Assembly (NCBI RefSeq): GCF_048128805.1
Contig: NC_135998.1
Span: 15,537,656-15,601,655, forward strand
Length of the DNA: 64,000 nucleotides
Direction: 5' to 3'
Source of the DNA: Centroberyx gerrardi
Lineage: Eukaryota; Chordata; Actinopteri; Beryciformes; Berycidae
Positions 38,352 through 61,167 of the stretch are shown here, piece after piece. Made by a program: the position numbers and the translations under genes. Below the pieces are notes generated by a model. That model worked only from the letters and a program-made list of their open reading frames with translations, was not told the origin of the DNA and did no database searches. Numbering within the stretch: position 1 is the stretch's first letter; every line of letters starts with the position of its first letter.

Positions 38352-38680
38352 TTGCAGCTTAATGATGATAAATGTGAGATAGATTTATTTGGCCCTCCTA
38401 ATTATTTTAATCAGCTGCAGTCTCACCTTGGTACTCTCTTAGGTAATGTTAAGACTGCTGCTAGAAACCTGGGAGTGATTTTTGATTCAAACCTCTGTTT
38501 TGATGATCAAATTAAGAAACTTGTAGAGTCTTGTTTCTTCCAGTTGAAAGATCTCCAAATCTCCAATCTCCAAAATAAGGTTTTTATCCTTTGCTGACCT
38601 CAAATAAGTGATCAACGCTTTTATATAATCTCGTCTAGATTATTGCATTTCTCTTTACTCCTGTCTCCTTCAAAATTCTA
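38352..38680 (+). mobile_element. LINE reverse-transcriptase C-terminal fragment
   Basis: The frame reads LQLNDDKCEIDLFGPPN, later ARNLGVIFDSNLCFDDQIKK and, after a break, SRLDYC. These are the conserved blocks downstream of the catalytic YADD in L2/Rex1-like fish LINEs. Both ends are missing and stops interrupt the frame. Confidence 0.75.
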
Positions 38681-40440
38681 ATCAAAAATGTATTTATTAT
38701 TATATTCAAAGTAGCTCCCTTCCTGCATGCTCGTGCTGTGTGCTGTGCTAGGAGCAGCAGAGCACTCTTTTGTTTATTATTATAATATTAATTTCAAAGT
38801 AGTTCCCTTCCTGCGCTTCCTCATGCTGTCGCATTTTTTTTGTGATTTTTGTGATTTCTAAATGAGTCATCATTAAAATTGTTTGTTAAACAATTAGACT
38901 TACAAGTATTGATCCAATGTCCCTGTTTAGATTTAGTTAATACAAGCCTATTTGTGACATATTCTACAATTAAAAATATATATATATTGCATATATCACA
39001 GCTAAATGTTACCATTTGCTGCCTGCTTTTGGTTTAGCAATTTAACATTTTGGAAGTGTAACAAGCATGTAAGCATGTGTAACAAGTTGGAGATTTGGAT
39101 TGATGGATTTATTTTTTTTTTTTTGCAACATTCTATCCTGTTATAGGACCAGTGAAAATACCAGCTTATTTGATTGCATGTTGAAAACCTATTCCATAAT
39201 TTCTCAGTCTTTGAAACAAGAGCTTTATCAGTAAATTTGAGAGTAATGCAATTTATCAAACCAGTATTTTTAGCTTTCATGGTGAGGGTTCGATTTTGTA
39301 ATCAATAACAATGTTTATAATGTTAAAGATCAGCTTACTTGGTTCACATTGCCAGATACATGTAATAATATTTGTTTTATAAATGTTTTATAACTGTCAT
39401 AGATATTCTTCATAGCATACAATTAACTGAAATGGACTACGGCGCTTCACTTCACTGTCAATGACAGCTTGACAAATTTGTGGCATGTGTGGAGATGCCA
39501 AAGGAATCACAGTGAGAACCCTTTGGGCATTTGGGTGAGGTTTCTTTGACTATAAATAGTTTGTCCTATGAAACCAACAAATGTTTGGGAGATTTGCAGC
39601 TTCCATGTGAGGACTGGCTGAAATACAATATGTTAGCAGAATATCATATGTCCATTTGCTGCCTCTGTCAGTTTCATTGATGAATGAAAACTGAACTGAA
39701 AACGTCACACTCACTACATCCATCATGGTTCCTACCGAATTTTTTAAATATTATTCAGATGTTTGTACAGTATGCCTATATTTGTGGAGAAAAAATATTC
39801 AACTGAAAATAATTTGACTGGCTTGTCTCATTGAACTCAGAAGAGAAGGAGGCGGGATTTGTTTCTGTCTGTTTGTGTTGTAATGCTACTACTTTAGCCA
39901 CCTAATTGGCTAGCTCAGGAATGTACATTTGAGCTTGTTTTGGAGTGCAGAAATGCACAATCTTAACACCCATCACATGGAAAACAGCAATACATTATGT
40001 GCTCGCAGTTCAACAACATACCTGAAAATTCACAAAACAACAACTGGGACTTAGAACGTTCATCCAGTTGCATAGATTAGTTTAGTTAGAATAAGGTTAC
40101 AATAAGGAAATATGTTTTTATTCATAAGGACTTTTTTTCAGTTTATAATTGACTAAATCATTGATGTTTAGTGTCTCCAATTTAGAGGGGGTGGTGGTGT
40201 GGCTCATGCAGTTCATACTAGCATACAGTAAGTTCAGAATGAAAGTTTGTTTTGCACCCTCCCTCTGTTGCTGAGCTTTTTTTCCATTTTGTTTTTGTTT
40301 TTTATTCTTTTGTGATGAGGCATCTTAGCTAAGCTCAAGACTTCCAAGCTAACACACACTAAAATATAAGCAAGCACTTGACCAGTAGCATTTCTACATT
40401 ATGTCAGTCTGTTTATACAAAATAGCTAATGTAGTATTTA
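38681..40440. other. Intergenic, A/T-rich, nothing recognised
   Basis: No coding frame resembles a known protein. Segments such as the CTTCCTGC-containing lines near 38720 and 38810 hint at a short local duplication. Confidence 0.35.
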
Positions 40441-40660
40441 GTAGGGCTGTGAAAATTAACACCTTAATTTTTACGATTAATTTTAAATAAAAAAAAAAAA
40501 GACGAACGCAATTGACGAAGCATCTTTTTTTTTCCCACGGCGCAGCCGAGGGCATCACGTGGCATATTCAGGTCAGTCAGTCAGTCAGTCAGTCAGTCAG
40601 TCAGTAATCAATACTTTGTGAGATGGGAGTCTTTGGCTGATAGATGCAGTGTTTCCCATA
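40441..40660. repeat. Fish interspersed repeat cluster, including (CAGT)n
   Basis: AGGGCTGTGAAAATTAAC followed by TTACGATTAATTTTAAA resembles the end of a common fish hAT-like element. The next block (GCAGCCGAGGGCATCAC, then (CAGT)n at 40571-40606) is a second copy of the family at 20100-20240. Confidence 0.55.
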
Positions 40661-43080
40661 GGCTCATCGTGGCGCACTGCCACAAAATAAAAATTTGGTC
40701 AATGTATAGAAATTGATCTAAATCGATCACTAATGCGGCTAATGTGCACATCATGCCATGTTTGTCATTCGACCATGACCAGTAGACCAGTAGCATTGCT
40801 TCTGAACCACAGTGCACCAACAATCATACATTGAAGTGATAGCTAACTCTACTGTATTGAGGCAGTCTGCTGAGCAGTTCAGAAACTGCAATGTACTAAG
40901 AATCATAACCTTACGTGATGGCTGACCCCTCTACAGTTCAGAAATTGCATTGTATCAACAAACAGTACATTTAAATATGTCATATAATAGTATTTAAACA
41001 GGTTGAAAATCTGCACCTCATTCACAATAACAGGTGCTGTGTGTCAAAACCACCAGCTAAAATCCCCTAGAGGATTCATATGCTTTTGAATCCTGTATTG
41101 AAAAAAAATTTCACCAACATTTCAACTTGTACCATTTTAACAGCATCCTCAGTTAAAAAAACTAAACAAAAAAACCTCTTTTCATATGAAATGAGAGTCA
41201 AAGTCATAAGTCAATGATACCCAGCGTCACAAATCTTGTGGTCTTATTAGATAATTCATACTACTGTAATGCAAAAATAACTTTTATTTTTCCCAGTCAC
41301 TGTTGTTGCTTAACATAGCTATGTAATCTAAACTACTGGCATGAGAAATGTTGCTGTTGATTTTGGCATGGAGCATGGAGGACTGGACTCTGCCAAGTAT
41401 AATGTGTGAAGCATCGGGGCCTCACACTCCCTGCTTGAAATTCTCCACCACATTTCTAAACAGCTATTAAAACCCGTTCCAATTACTGATCCCTAGTGGG
41501 AAAGAGCATGGTGAGTGCAACATGCCTCTATGTTACTTGATCCAGTTGTTATCACTATCCTATTGGCTCATTCATGCTCCAACAAAATATGTCTTGACAT
41601 GAATTTGAAATGTGAGTAGGACATGAATTGCATAATTAATTATACGACAGGAAATGCTTAACTGCTTGGGTCAGTAGAGGACAAGAGAACTGTCATTGCT
41701 AAAAATAGAGACATTTCCATCTTGTCTTTTTGCAGTGCTGAGCAGACTGTTCATAACAGATCGTTTATTACAATTTTAATTCAGATCTTGACATCTTTCC
41801 ATGGATCTTGAGAGACACCAGTGAAACAGGATAGTTGCAATGTACGCCTACGCTGCTTACAAGTGCTGAGGCTTTGATTTACTATGTGAATAACTAAGGA
41901 ATTTTCATCAAGTTGGCCAAAGACGGCAACTAGAGAACACACTTTAGATGTCATCGTCCGGGGATCCGGGGAAACAACATAGGCAAGTTGAAAAATATAC
42001 CTCACAAAAAAAGTTATTGAAAAAGTGACAAATGTGAAAATAACTTGGAGTAACTTACCAACAAAATGTCATAAAACAAAAAAAAATATATATCTTTTTT
42101 TTTTTTGTTGCTTTTCTTTTTCTACCCAGAATTATTGTACTGTAACTGCCTGTATATTAGAATAACCATCTTTACACAGTTAGGAATAGTTCATACCCAT
42201 GGAATTATTAAACATAACTGCCCTTGTTATAGATTATGGTATTATGTTAATTAAAAGGCACTTCATCCCTGCTCCATGCAAAGGATATTCTGGTCCATGA
42301 CCCCAGTTAGATTTACCAACAGTGTCCCAGGAATAGTTTGGCCAGTTGAAGCACTTGGCGTGGGACTTGATGTGGGTTTTAATTTGACAGCCATGAGTAT
42401 ACAGTAAATCAAAGTCTACAGCCAACTATGGAAAATCCATGTATCTTCTGTTCAGTCCATATCAGATTTAAAATAATAATACTAATAATACTACTAATAA
42501 TAAAAACATATAATGAACAAACAACTTGTTTTTCATGTTTTGTATTCTTGCCTTAGGACAAAATTAATAAAATTAGATTATTTTCTGCAAACTGTTTTCT
42601 GTAAAATATGATTGCAAAGTATGAATTTTCACTACACCTTTTTCCATCCTTGTGATGGAGAAGCCGTCACTAGCCGCGGGCAGCACTTGATGAATGCACT
42701 CCTTACACAGACCTGCATACACACACTCGCATATAAACACTGCCCTTCCTTCCTGCTGTCATTGTAGTGAGTGCACGCACCGCAATGCCTATTCTGGTTT
42801 GGCAAATAATTCCCCATTTACCTCCCTGTATTGTGTTTAAGAGTGCCAACACATACTTATCTTTCACAAGAGAACTTGATCGTGCTGTCTTGTGTTTGCT
42901 GTGTTCTGATGCTGTCTCTCTCTTGCAGTTCCGTGGTTTCCGCTGGGTGCTAAACAGAGCCAATGCGTCCGGGTTGCTATATTGTGCTTTTTCCCGCCAC
43001 ACACGTGCGCAGTGAAGTGGAATATTCCACATTTAATAATTATCAATAATTATGTGGATAATTATGTGTAAACAATTAAG
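40661..43080. other. Intergenic, nothing recognised
   Basis: A/T-rich DNA; the open frames here look random. A CpG-containing patch at about 42660-43010 has no supported gene. Confidence 0.4.
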
Positions 43081-43099
43081 TTAACATTATGTAATAACA

Positions 43100-43465
43100 T
43101 GTGTCACTATATTGTTATAAACATTGTGGACATGTGCAGATGTTTTTATACGTATATGTTGGATTGATTAATTGTCTAGGGGCAAGTGGTATCTCCCACT
43201 GAGTATAAAAGGAGTTCATCCTCCACAGTTAGGGCAGACTGGTGTTGGCTGTGCCCAGATCTGTAGGTGCCTGTGTTTTTCTGGAGCTGTTATGTAGTGT
43301 TTAGTTTTTGTAAATACTTTATTTTTTTTCCCTTTGTTAAAAGAACATCTAGTTTTCTGTTCCTCTGAAATTTTTGTTATGGAGCACCTAATAAACATCC
43401 TTGCACTGAAGTGCTGAGCGACTTAGGCCATTGTTTTTCTCAACTTCAACCCACACTCCCTAACA
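43100..43465 (+). mobile_element. Possible solo LTR
   Basis: A 366-bp segment begins TGTGTCACTA and ends CCCTAACA. It holds a TATAAAA box (43204-43210), AATAAA (43390-43395) about 186 bp downstream, and a T-rich tract between. This order (promoter, then polyadenylation signal, between TG and CA ends) is that of an LTR. No internal retroelement sequence adjoins it and I could not define a target duplication. Confidence 0.4.
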
Positions 43466-43483
43466 ATCCTCAACCTCAAAATA

Positions 43484-43918
43484 CACTGAACAAAAATATA
43501 AACGCAACACTTTTGTTTTTGCTCCCATTTTTCATGAGTTGAAATCTAAGATCTAAGATTTTTTCTATGCACACAAAAGGCTTATTTCTCTCAAATTTTG
43601 TTCACAAATTTGTTTAAATCTGTGTTAGTGAGCACTTCGCACACTGCGAAGATAATCCATCCACCTGACAGGTGTGGCATATCAAGATGCTGATTAAACA
43701 GCATGATTATTGCACAGGTGTGCCTTGGGCTGCTCACAATAAAAGGCCACTCTAAAATGTGCAGTTTTATCTTGAAAAAAGACATTTATTAGGCACTGAA
43801 CTATGGATCTCACATGACTAGGGCTACAGATATGCATTTTTTGAAAACCAGTCAGTATTTCAACTCATGAAAAATGGGAGCAAAAACAAAAGTGTTGCAT
43901 TTATATTTTTGTTCAGTA
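43484..43918. mobile_element. TA-flanked DNA transposon with ~62-bp terminal inverted repeats (Tc1/mariner-like MITE)
   Basis: The left end CACTGAACAAAAATATAAAC and the right end inverted, TACTGAACAAAAATATAAAT, continue to match over about 62 bases with two differences. TA dinucleotides flank both sides (43482-43483 and 43919-43920), as in Tc1/mariner insertions. At about 435 bp it cannot encode a transposase. Little divergence between the ends suggests a fairly recent copy. Confidence 0.85.
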
Positions 43919-43920
43919 TA

Positions 43921-44990
43921 AAAAATTAAAAGAGGAAAAAATGTGTATTTAATATGGTTTGCCACTATGTCTTCAAAACTTATAAGTTTACAGCTGGGGG
44001 ACTCTGATGTTTGTTCTATATCATTCTGATCTATGGTTGATTGTTGATCAGTTAGATGTAAATTAGGCTCATTCTCTGTCCTTTGAGATATGCATGTAAT
44101 AAAGGGCTATATAAATAAACAAAATTGAACTTGATTATTATTATTTTTCTGAGTGTCAGCTTATTTGTGCATGAAAGTTTGGCACATTTGCTGCACCCTT
44201 TAGCAGTGTCTGTTTTTTTAATCCACACTATTTCAGCTCCCCCCTTTTCTCTCATTATGTCATTAGTTTACCACATTGTAAAACAAACCAGGGCTTGGTC
44301 AGTCTAGTAGGGGGGTGTGCTCTGCTCCCCCCCCTCTATTTGGAGGGCATTACTGAAAACATGCTGAGTAGATGGAGTATTGGGTTACAGTGCTTGTTCA
44401 CTCCAGATACCTTCGCTAGACATCATCCTCTGCTTTGACCTGGGTACTTGACAGCACTATGCACTGTGCTCAGCCTGAGCACTAATAAAACTTAAAATTC
44501 TACAGTATGCTTCAAACTACTCACTACTCACTACTCACAATTTTTGTCATCAGAAATGTGTAAAATTGGATGTAGCCTACTCAGATATAAGGTGAACACA
44601 ATTCCATCCATCCATGCAATGCCTCTACTAAGCAGTTTGATTGGACTCCACATATAACTGGCAAGGATGATTAATTAATAGATAGCCCAAGACAAGCCAT
44701 GGTGTATTGGAATTAAATCACGGGCAACATGTGTTGTCTGCCTGACAGATTGATGAGTGAAATACTCAACCTTTTGTTCCAGTTCAGTTGTGCAATTAGC
44801 TTAGAGGGTTTCATCTGGCTATTGAGGTTTAACTGCCTATACTGTGTTCATCTACCTATTGCAGTCACTTATATAGGCTACAATGTGAGTGCCTCTGATT
44901 CGCCAGTGCACTCAACGAACTCAATGGATATGTCTGTGATTGGTTACAGTGCTCATTTGCTGTTCAGAGCAGTGGTTTAGAGCAGTTTGG
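43921..44990. other. Intergenic, nothing recognised
   Basis: No supported gene; short C-rich and G-rich runs near 44310-44340. Confidence 0.4.
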
Positions 44991-44994
44991 AATG

Positions 44995-45085
44995 CAGTAA
45001 TCGCGACTTTTCACGATTACCATATCACCGTGGCCATAATCGTAATCTCAATTAATGTATGATTAATTGTGCAGCCCTACTACCA
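44995..45085. mobile_element. hAT-like element end (AGGGCTGCACAATTAATC inverted)
   Basis: AATCGCGACTTTTCACGATTACCATATC through GATTAATTGTGCAGCCCTA is the inverted terminal region of a common fish element. The partner end was not found nearby; the AGGGCTGTG at 40443 belongs to a different family. Confidence 0.5.
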
Positions 45086-47276
45086 AAACTCAGCGCTCAA
45101 CACCACAACTCATAGCATAGTTAAACTGGAAAGTAAACCATACAGGAGTTGAGGTAAACACTAAAATACTCAATGATTAAGACTTATTAAGACGTATTTT
45201 GAATGGAATCAAGGTGTCAGAATACACAGAAAGACGCCAAATAGTGTAGAAGGGGTCTGTCAGCAAACAATCCATTGGATAATACAAAAAAAATGATTGA
45301 GGTAAGCCAACCTGTCAGCACTAGCTCTGGTTGGTGCCGAAACATAATTCTGCCTTCAGAGAATTAATGACTGTTTAGGTCGGTAGACCACCAAATACAC
45401 TTTGCATTGCATTTTCATTTTCATTAAATCAGGGAAATGGCTTAAGAGCAAGGACATTCAATTGCAAAAGGAGGCACTGTTTCTCTCTTTTCACATATGA
45501 TTTTTTTATTTTTAAACAATATTAATATAATTTTGTTAAAATAAGTGGATGTTTTTCAGGAAATGGCAGTAAAATATGATATATGGTAACAGATTGTGAT
45601 TGACTGCAAGCCAAGTGTTTTACGACCATCAGTAAATGAAAGCACAAATTCATCAGCATGTCCCAGTACATGTAAAATTTTGATTCATAAATAGAGCAGG
45701 CCATTCAAAGTGATGTTTTGTTGGGTATTCTACCACCCTGCAGTTTGAAACCACAGACATATGAGCTAATACCATTAGGATGAGAATATACACTTGCATC
45801 TTAACTTGGCAAGAATATAAAATCAAGTGCCAAAACAGGGTAATAAAGTAGCAGTGAATGGGCCATTGCTGAGATGCTTAGAAACATTTGCAACCAGTGA
45901 CAGTGCCAAACTTCCCCATAGACAGCTTGATATGCAATAAATTACAGTGTTAATGAAGATCACTGGCAATGTTCAAGCATTCAGAGTGTGACAGTTATTC
46001 AAAACAAATTGTAAATGCCTTACACATGCAGCTCTAACGCTTGTAAAGGCTTCCTTTGGCCACAGCCAAAGCAGGCCATTAAAAATAGAGTAGTGGCTCT
46101 GTGTCAAGTGTCGGTTTCACATGGTTGCTTTTTATGTGTTGACACTTCAGTGATATCTGTTACAGTTTAGTTTCCAGTGTTGACTTAATTTATATATTAT
46201 TTACCTTACAACACATTTACACATAAAGTATTTCTTTGTTAATATAAAGATATAAAAAAAGAATAAAAATAACAATATACCTCATGGTCATCTTTGCTAA
46301 AATAAGGCTTATGATAGGAATTATTTGCAACAATTCAATCTGCAACAGTAATTGTTTTGCTTTCATTATATCTACTGAACTGAATGGACAGAATGATCAA
46401 AAGGGCAGAAAACATGTCCTTCACTCATACATACGAGAGAATTTCAAATAAAGTTACACTCCAACATATTCCAATTTATCCATTATATTCAACATGAAAT
46501 CCTCATCCTGTCCTCTAGATATTATTGCCACCAATCTTTTAAACAAAGTCTTTGATACAGTCGGTCCAACCATTCTGTCTGTTATGAACAGCTCCCCATC
46601 TACTGGCTCAGTCCCCACCTGCAGTACTCCAATCACTTTTGACTTTCTCTCAACTATGAAATAAAGGCAAAATTCCCATCTTTCATTCTTTCAGTCTTAA
46701 AAAGAAACATCCTACTCAGCATTTTGAGAAATATATTGCATCATCAATAGGAACAAGTTGACATTCAAAGTGTAACACTGGGTATCAAGCCAAAAAAGGA
46801 ATTTGAGGCTGTGTCTGTAGGGTCACTTTGATTATAGTTTGATATGTGTGTGTTAATTAAACAGAGGTATTTCTTACAGTGTATAATCAGTAATGCTAAA
46901 TTATTTTTTCTATTATATTCCTTATGTAATTATTGAAGAATATTACTATGAAAATACTTTATGAAATTTAGTTCATATTCTTCTTCCTTACTAAAAACAA
47001 TTTCAATTTGCATAAAAGCATAATTATGATAATTAGTGTAATTGGTATGCTTTCAATAAAACTGCTTATTTACTGAAAGGCCTAAAATAATAGTTATTTA
47101 TTCTTATTCAAAGTAAGCATTATCCCAAATTCAGTAGGTGGCTTCAGTATTTGACACCTGAAACATAAGAAGATGTATGTGCGAGGAACAAGTGTTTCAA
47201 CTGATATATGCCTTGGCTGTCTTCACCACATTTGGTGTGTTACCCATTTAACTTCTGCTTTGCTGGCAAAACAAAT
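45086..47276. other. Upstream region of the myosin heavy chain gene
   Basis: No gene recognised. Very A/T-rich. Muscle enhancers would be expected here from the biology of the family, but I cannot name individual sites with confidence. Confidence 0.35.
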
Positions 47277-47343
47277 CCAATAAAAGCAGTCCAAGAGGAG
47301 CCTGTGTGTGTGTGGTAGAAGACCTGTGAAGTTCCAGCTTGTG
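47277..47343 (+). promoter_or_regulatory. Putative core promoter and first non-coding exon of the myosin gene
   Basis: CAATAAAAGCAG near 47277 could serve as a TATA-like box. About 25-30 bp downstream a short exon could begin and end at the donor GTG|GTGAGA after 47343. Fast myosin heavy chain genes usually have two short 5' non-coding exons, which fits. Confidence 0.4.
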
Positions 47344-47490
47344 GTGAGATTCTCTACAATTATGCTTTACACAATAATGATTAGTTCCACTTTTGTGAAA
47401 TTAGCTTACAGTATAACCTGTATAATAGCAAAGGTTCATTAAACAATGAATCCATGGATTTTTTTTCTAAACATAACATGTTTTCAACAG

Positions 47491-47533
47491 GATTGTGGAA
47501 TATACTTTACTTTTGACTGAGAGAAAGGGTCAG
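47491..47533 (+). other. 5' UTR exon of the myosin heavy chain gene
   Basis: A 43-bp segment between a strong acceptor (TTTTCAACAG) and a strong donor (CAG|GTAAGAAC), with no start codon. It fits the second non-coding exon common in this family. The next acceptor is CACACAG at 47868, 15 bp before the start codon. Confidence 0.55.
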
Positions 47534-47883
47534 GTAAGAACAACTTACTTTTTTCATATATACTATGTAAAAATATATTTATGCTAGTCCTGTTATGTTT
47601 GTCCTAGTTGATTTTCATCCATTTTGGACAAAATTCAGTCATAGGCTACATTTTAAAGTCATTAGCCCAGCTCATCAGCCCAGCCTAAAAAGGGACTACA
47701 AATGAGCTAATCAGCTATGTTAAAGACCAACTTGATAATGCATGGACATGGTATAGTGGTGGATGTATTTACTTGTTTAGATGAATTGTATTAGGTGATG
47801 AGGTGATGGTCCACCACATGAACTTGGCACATGGGTCTGATTATACTTTATTTGGAATTACCACACAGAAGTAAGTCGCCACC

Positions 47884-58833
<10,950 letters not shown>

Positions 58834-58906
58834 AACACACTATGGCTGACAGTCTGTTTCTCATCATATAATATGATGGGTATATCAAGGACACTTTTTA
58901 TTCTTC

Positions 58907-58912
58907 AATAAA
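58907..58912 (+). other. Polyadenylation signal of the myosin heavy chain gene
   Basis: AATAAA 74 bp after the TAA stop, followed by a TCATTTTATGTC tract. The short 3' UTR fits fast myosin heavy chain genes. Confidence 0.8.
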
Positions 58913-58929
58913 AGTATATGATTTACCTT

Positions 58930-59740
58930 CAAGCACTCTTTCATTTTATGTCATTTTCCCCCTTTAAGATGTAGTAAGAATGAGTTTTGGATCATTGTTG
59001 TTACACAAACAATATTTCTTAGGAAATAAGTGGTAAAAGCACAGATTAGCCTTTACAGTTTACAGCATGATTAACCCATTTCTCAGATACAAAAATATTA
59101 CAGTCCTGCCACAGTTAGTGCCAATCCCTGAGAGACAAATATGTAACCAAATAATTTTTCTAGATGACCCACTCAGCAGCTGTATGTATGTTCAGCACTA
59201 TACTTATTTTGTTTATACATTGAGAGTGTCATTCCAAAGTGAGATATTTATCATTGGAAAAATGACACCCATCCCCTACAAAGGGTTAGTTAAGTTAAGT
59301 TATTGATTGCCAAAAAAATAATACCTTTTTAGACTGGATTCTCTATATTTTAGAGATATTGAATAATTAACTTTGGGCAATGATGATTTTTCAAAATGGA
59401 TATGTGCCATTTTGGAAAACCATCATTACATTGAAATGAATCCCCTCCATTGCCCTGCAAAGTCTGCTATATTAATTCACAGGTACATCACTGTGGAATA
59501 ATGGAATACTTTCATGATGCTGATGATTCTACATCTCTCAACAATTTCAAATACGGATGTAGAACCTGTCAGATGAAACTGCTTAAAAATGTATCTTTGT
59601 AACACAACTGTCACAACCCTAGCTGCATGAGCAACTATGTCTGTCAAGGTTTTCTGGCTCCTAGAAGAATCACAGAGCCAGCAGGACATAACAAGTAGAA
59701 AATTAATGGGCTAACGTTGGCATAGAGGCTGCGACATGGC
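58930..59740. other. Intergenic downstream of the myosin gene, nothing recognised
   Basis: A/T-rich; repeated TTCAAAATGGATATGTGCCATTTTGGAAAA gives one short inverted repeat near 59391-59420. No gene. Confidence 0.4.
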
Positions 59741-60187
59741 TGTAAGGGGGACTGGGCCTACCTTGCCACATCTCGGTACTGCTATATCGTTCTGGTTCAC
59801 CGGCCAGTCTTCACCACAGTCCTCCCTCCGGTGGGCGTCTTGGCGGCTCAGTGGAGAGCCCAAGCTGCGATATGCTGAGGTCTGGCCTCAACGTTCATAG
59901 TTAAAACGATACACGACACACTAACAAATGAACTTTAACGAAAACGAAAATTCAAAGGGGCGTTGTCGCCCCCGGTCTGAATCAGTCAGTCTCTCTCAGG
60001 ATTGGCACTGAACTTGTCGCCATCATCTCTAGTGGTGTTCAAAACTGTCTCCTCTCTCCCGCGAGCAGCTTCAAATCACTTCCTTCTTGCCAATTATCCA
60101 CCCCCCTAAGCCTCGACAGCCAATCGTAATAGCCCATTCTCAATGACAGCTATAACAGACAGTTGGACAGTGACATTCCTCCCCCCG
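59741..60187 (-). mobile_element. Ty3/gypsy 3' LTR with polypurine tract
   Basis: On the minus strand, CGGGGGGAGGAA (60187-60176) is a polypurine tract directly before TGTCACTGTCC at 60175, the start of an LTR that appears to run to ...CCCCCTTACA at 59741 (435 bp, TGT...ACA ends). The RNase H piece upstream on the same strand supports the reading. The outer end at 59741 is chosen from the TG/CA rule and is less certain. Confidence 0.65.
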
Positions 60188-60428
60188 AAACAAAAAACAA
60201 AACAAAAAGGAAAATTATTTTTCTTTTTTCCTCTATTATTTACAAATTCCTCAACTTAATTCAGAGGGTCAAACCTGCATAACATAAAATGATAAACACA
60301 TTTCTACAAGTTCACTATTCTTCATGAAAATAAGGCTTCACGTAATTCAGCCTTTATGACCTCTATATCGGGCAGTAGGCACTTAAACTAAAGGGAATCA
60401 TTAACCACAACTCTACAACCTTAATCAA

Positions 60429-60725
60429 TCACTTCAATGCCATTTTAACTCCTAGAGCGATAACGTTGTCCTTGCCAGCAATATGTTTGACAACCAGACT
60501 GTAAGGTTGTAGGAGGAGGCTCCTATAGCTCCTCCTATCTTCCATAGCACTACGGAACCTAGCCAGAAAGGCCAGCGGGTTATGGTCGGAGTAGACCATC
60601 ATGACCTGATCACTGCTGACTACATAGACCTCGAAATGCCTGACCGCTAAAACCAAAGCCAAGGCTTCCTTCTCAATGGTGGAATAAGCTGTCTGATGCG
60701 GGTTGAGCTTCTGGACCAGTAGGAG
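60429..60725 (-). pseudogene. Ty3/gypsy RNase H fragment
   Basis: Read on the minus strand: LVQKLNPHQTAYSTIEKEAL, then ALVLAVRHFEVYV, VYSDHNPLAFL and VVKHIAGKDNVIA, the ordered motifs of the gypsy RNase H domain. It is cut at about 60725 by an inserted element. Integrase, which should follow, is missing: only about 240 bp separate this piece from the polypurine tract. Non-functional remnant. Confidence 0.82.
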
Positions 60726-60754
60726 GTGCTCTTCCCTCTGGTCTCATGAATAAT

Positions 60755-61167
60755 ATCCCCAATGCCCCAGGGCAGAAACAGGGACTCTGTCCTGTGAGTG
60801 AGCACCGTCCTTCGGATGAGACGTTAAACCGAGGTCCTGACTCTGTGGTCAATAAAGATCCCATCGGCACTTATCGCAAGAGTAGGGGTGTAACCCCGGT
60901 GCCCTGGCAAAATTCCCCCCAAAAAACAGGCCTTCCTTCCATCATGGCCACCTAATCATCCCTCGTTACCTAATTGGCTCTTTCAGTCCTCTACTCTCCA
61001 CTGAGATAGCTGATGTGTGGTGAGTGTTCTGGTGCAAAACTGGCTGCCGTGCATCACCCAGGTGGGTGCTACACATCGGTGGTGGATGAGTTTAGTTACC
61101 CCCCCATCCCCCCCCCCCCCATATGTGAAGCGCTTTGAGTGCCTTGAAAAGCGCTATATAAATGTAA
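60755..61167 (+). mobile_element. LINE-tail-like or SINE-like element ending GCGCTATATAAATGTAA
   Basis: GGATGAGACGTTAAACCGAGG, GTAGGGGTGTAACCCCGGTG and the end GAAGCGCTTTGAGTGCCTTG plus AAAAGCGCTATATAAATG are a very common fish repeat. It inserted into the gypsy RNase H. No coding capacity. A C-rich run lies at 61099-61120. Confidence 0.65.

Noticed and set aside
40443..45080. Single large hAT transposon between the two AGGGCTG ends
   Set aside because: The two ends differ after the first seven bases and no transposase lies between them; they belong to two different families.
46454..46636. 60-codon minus-strand open frame upstream of the myosin gene
   Set aside because: Reads smoothly but no known family, splice sites or conservation evidence; length is within chance.
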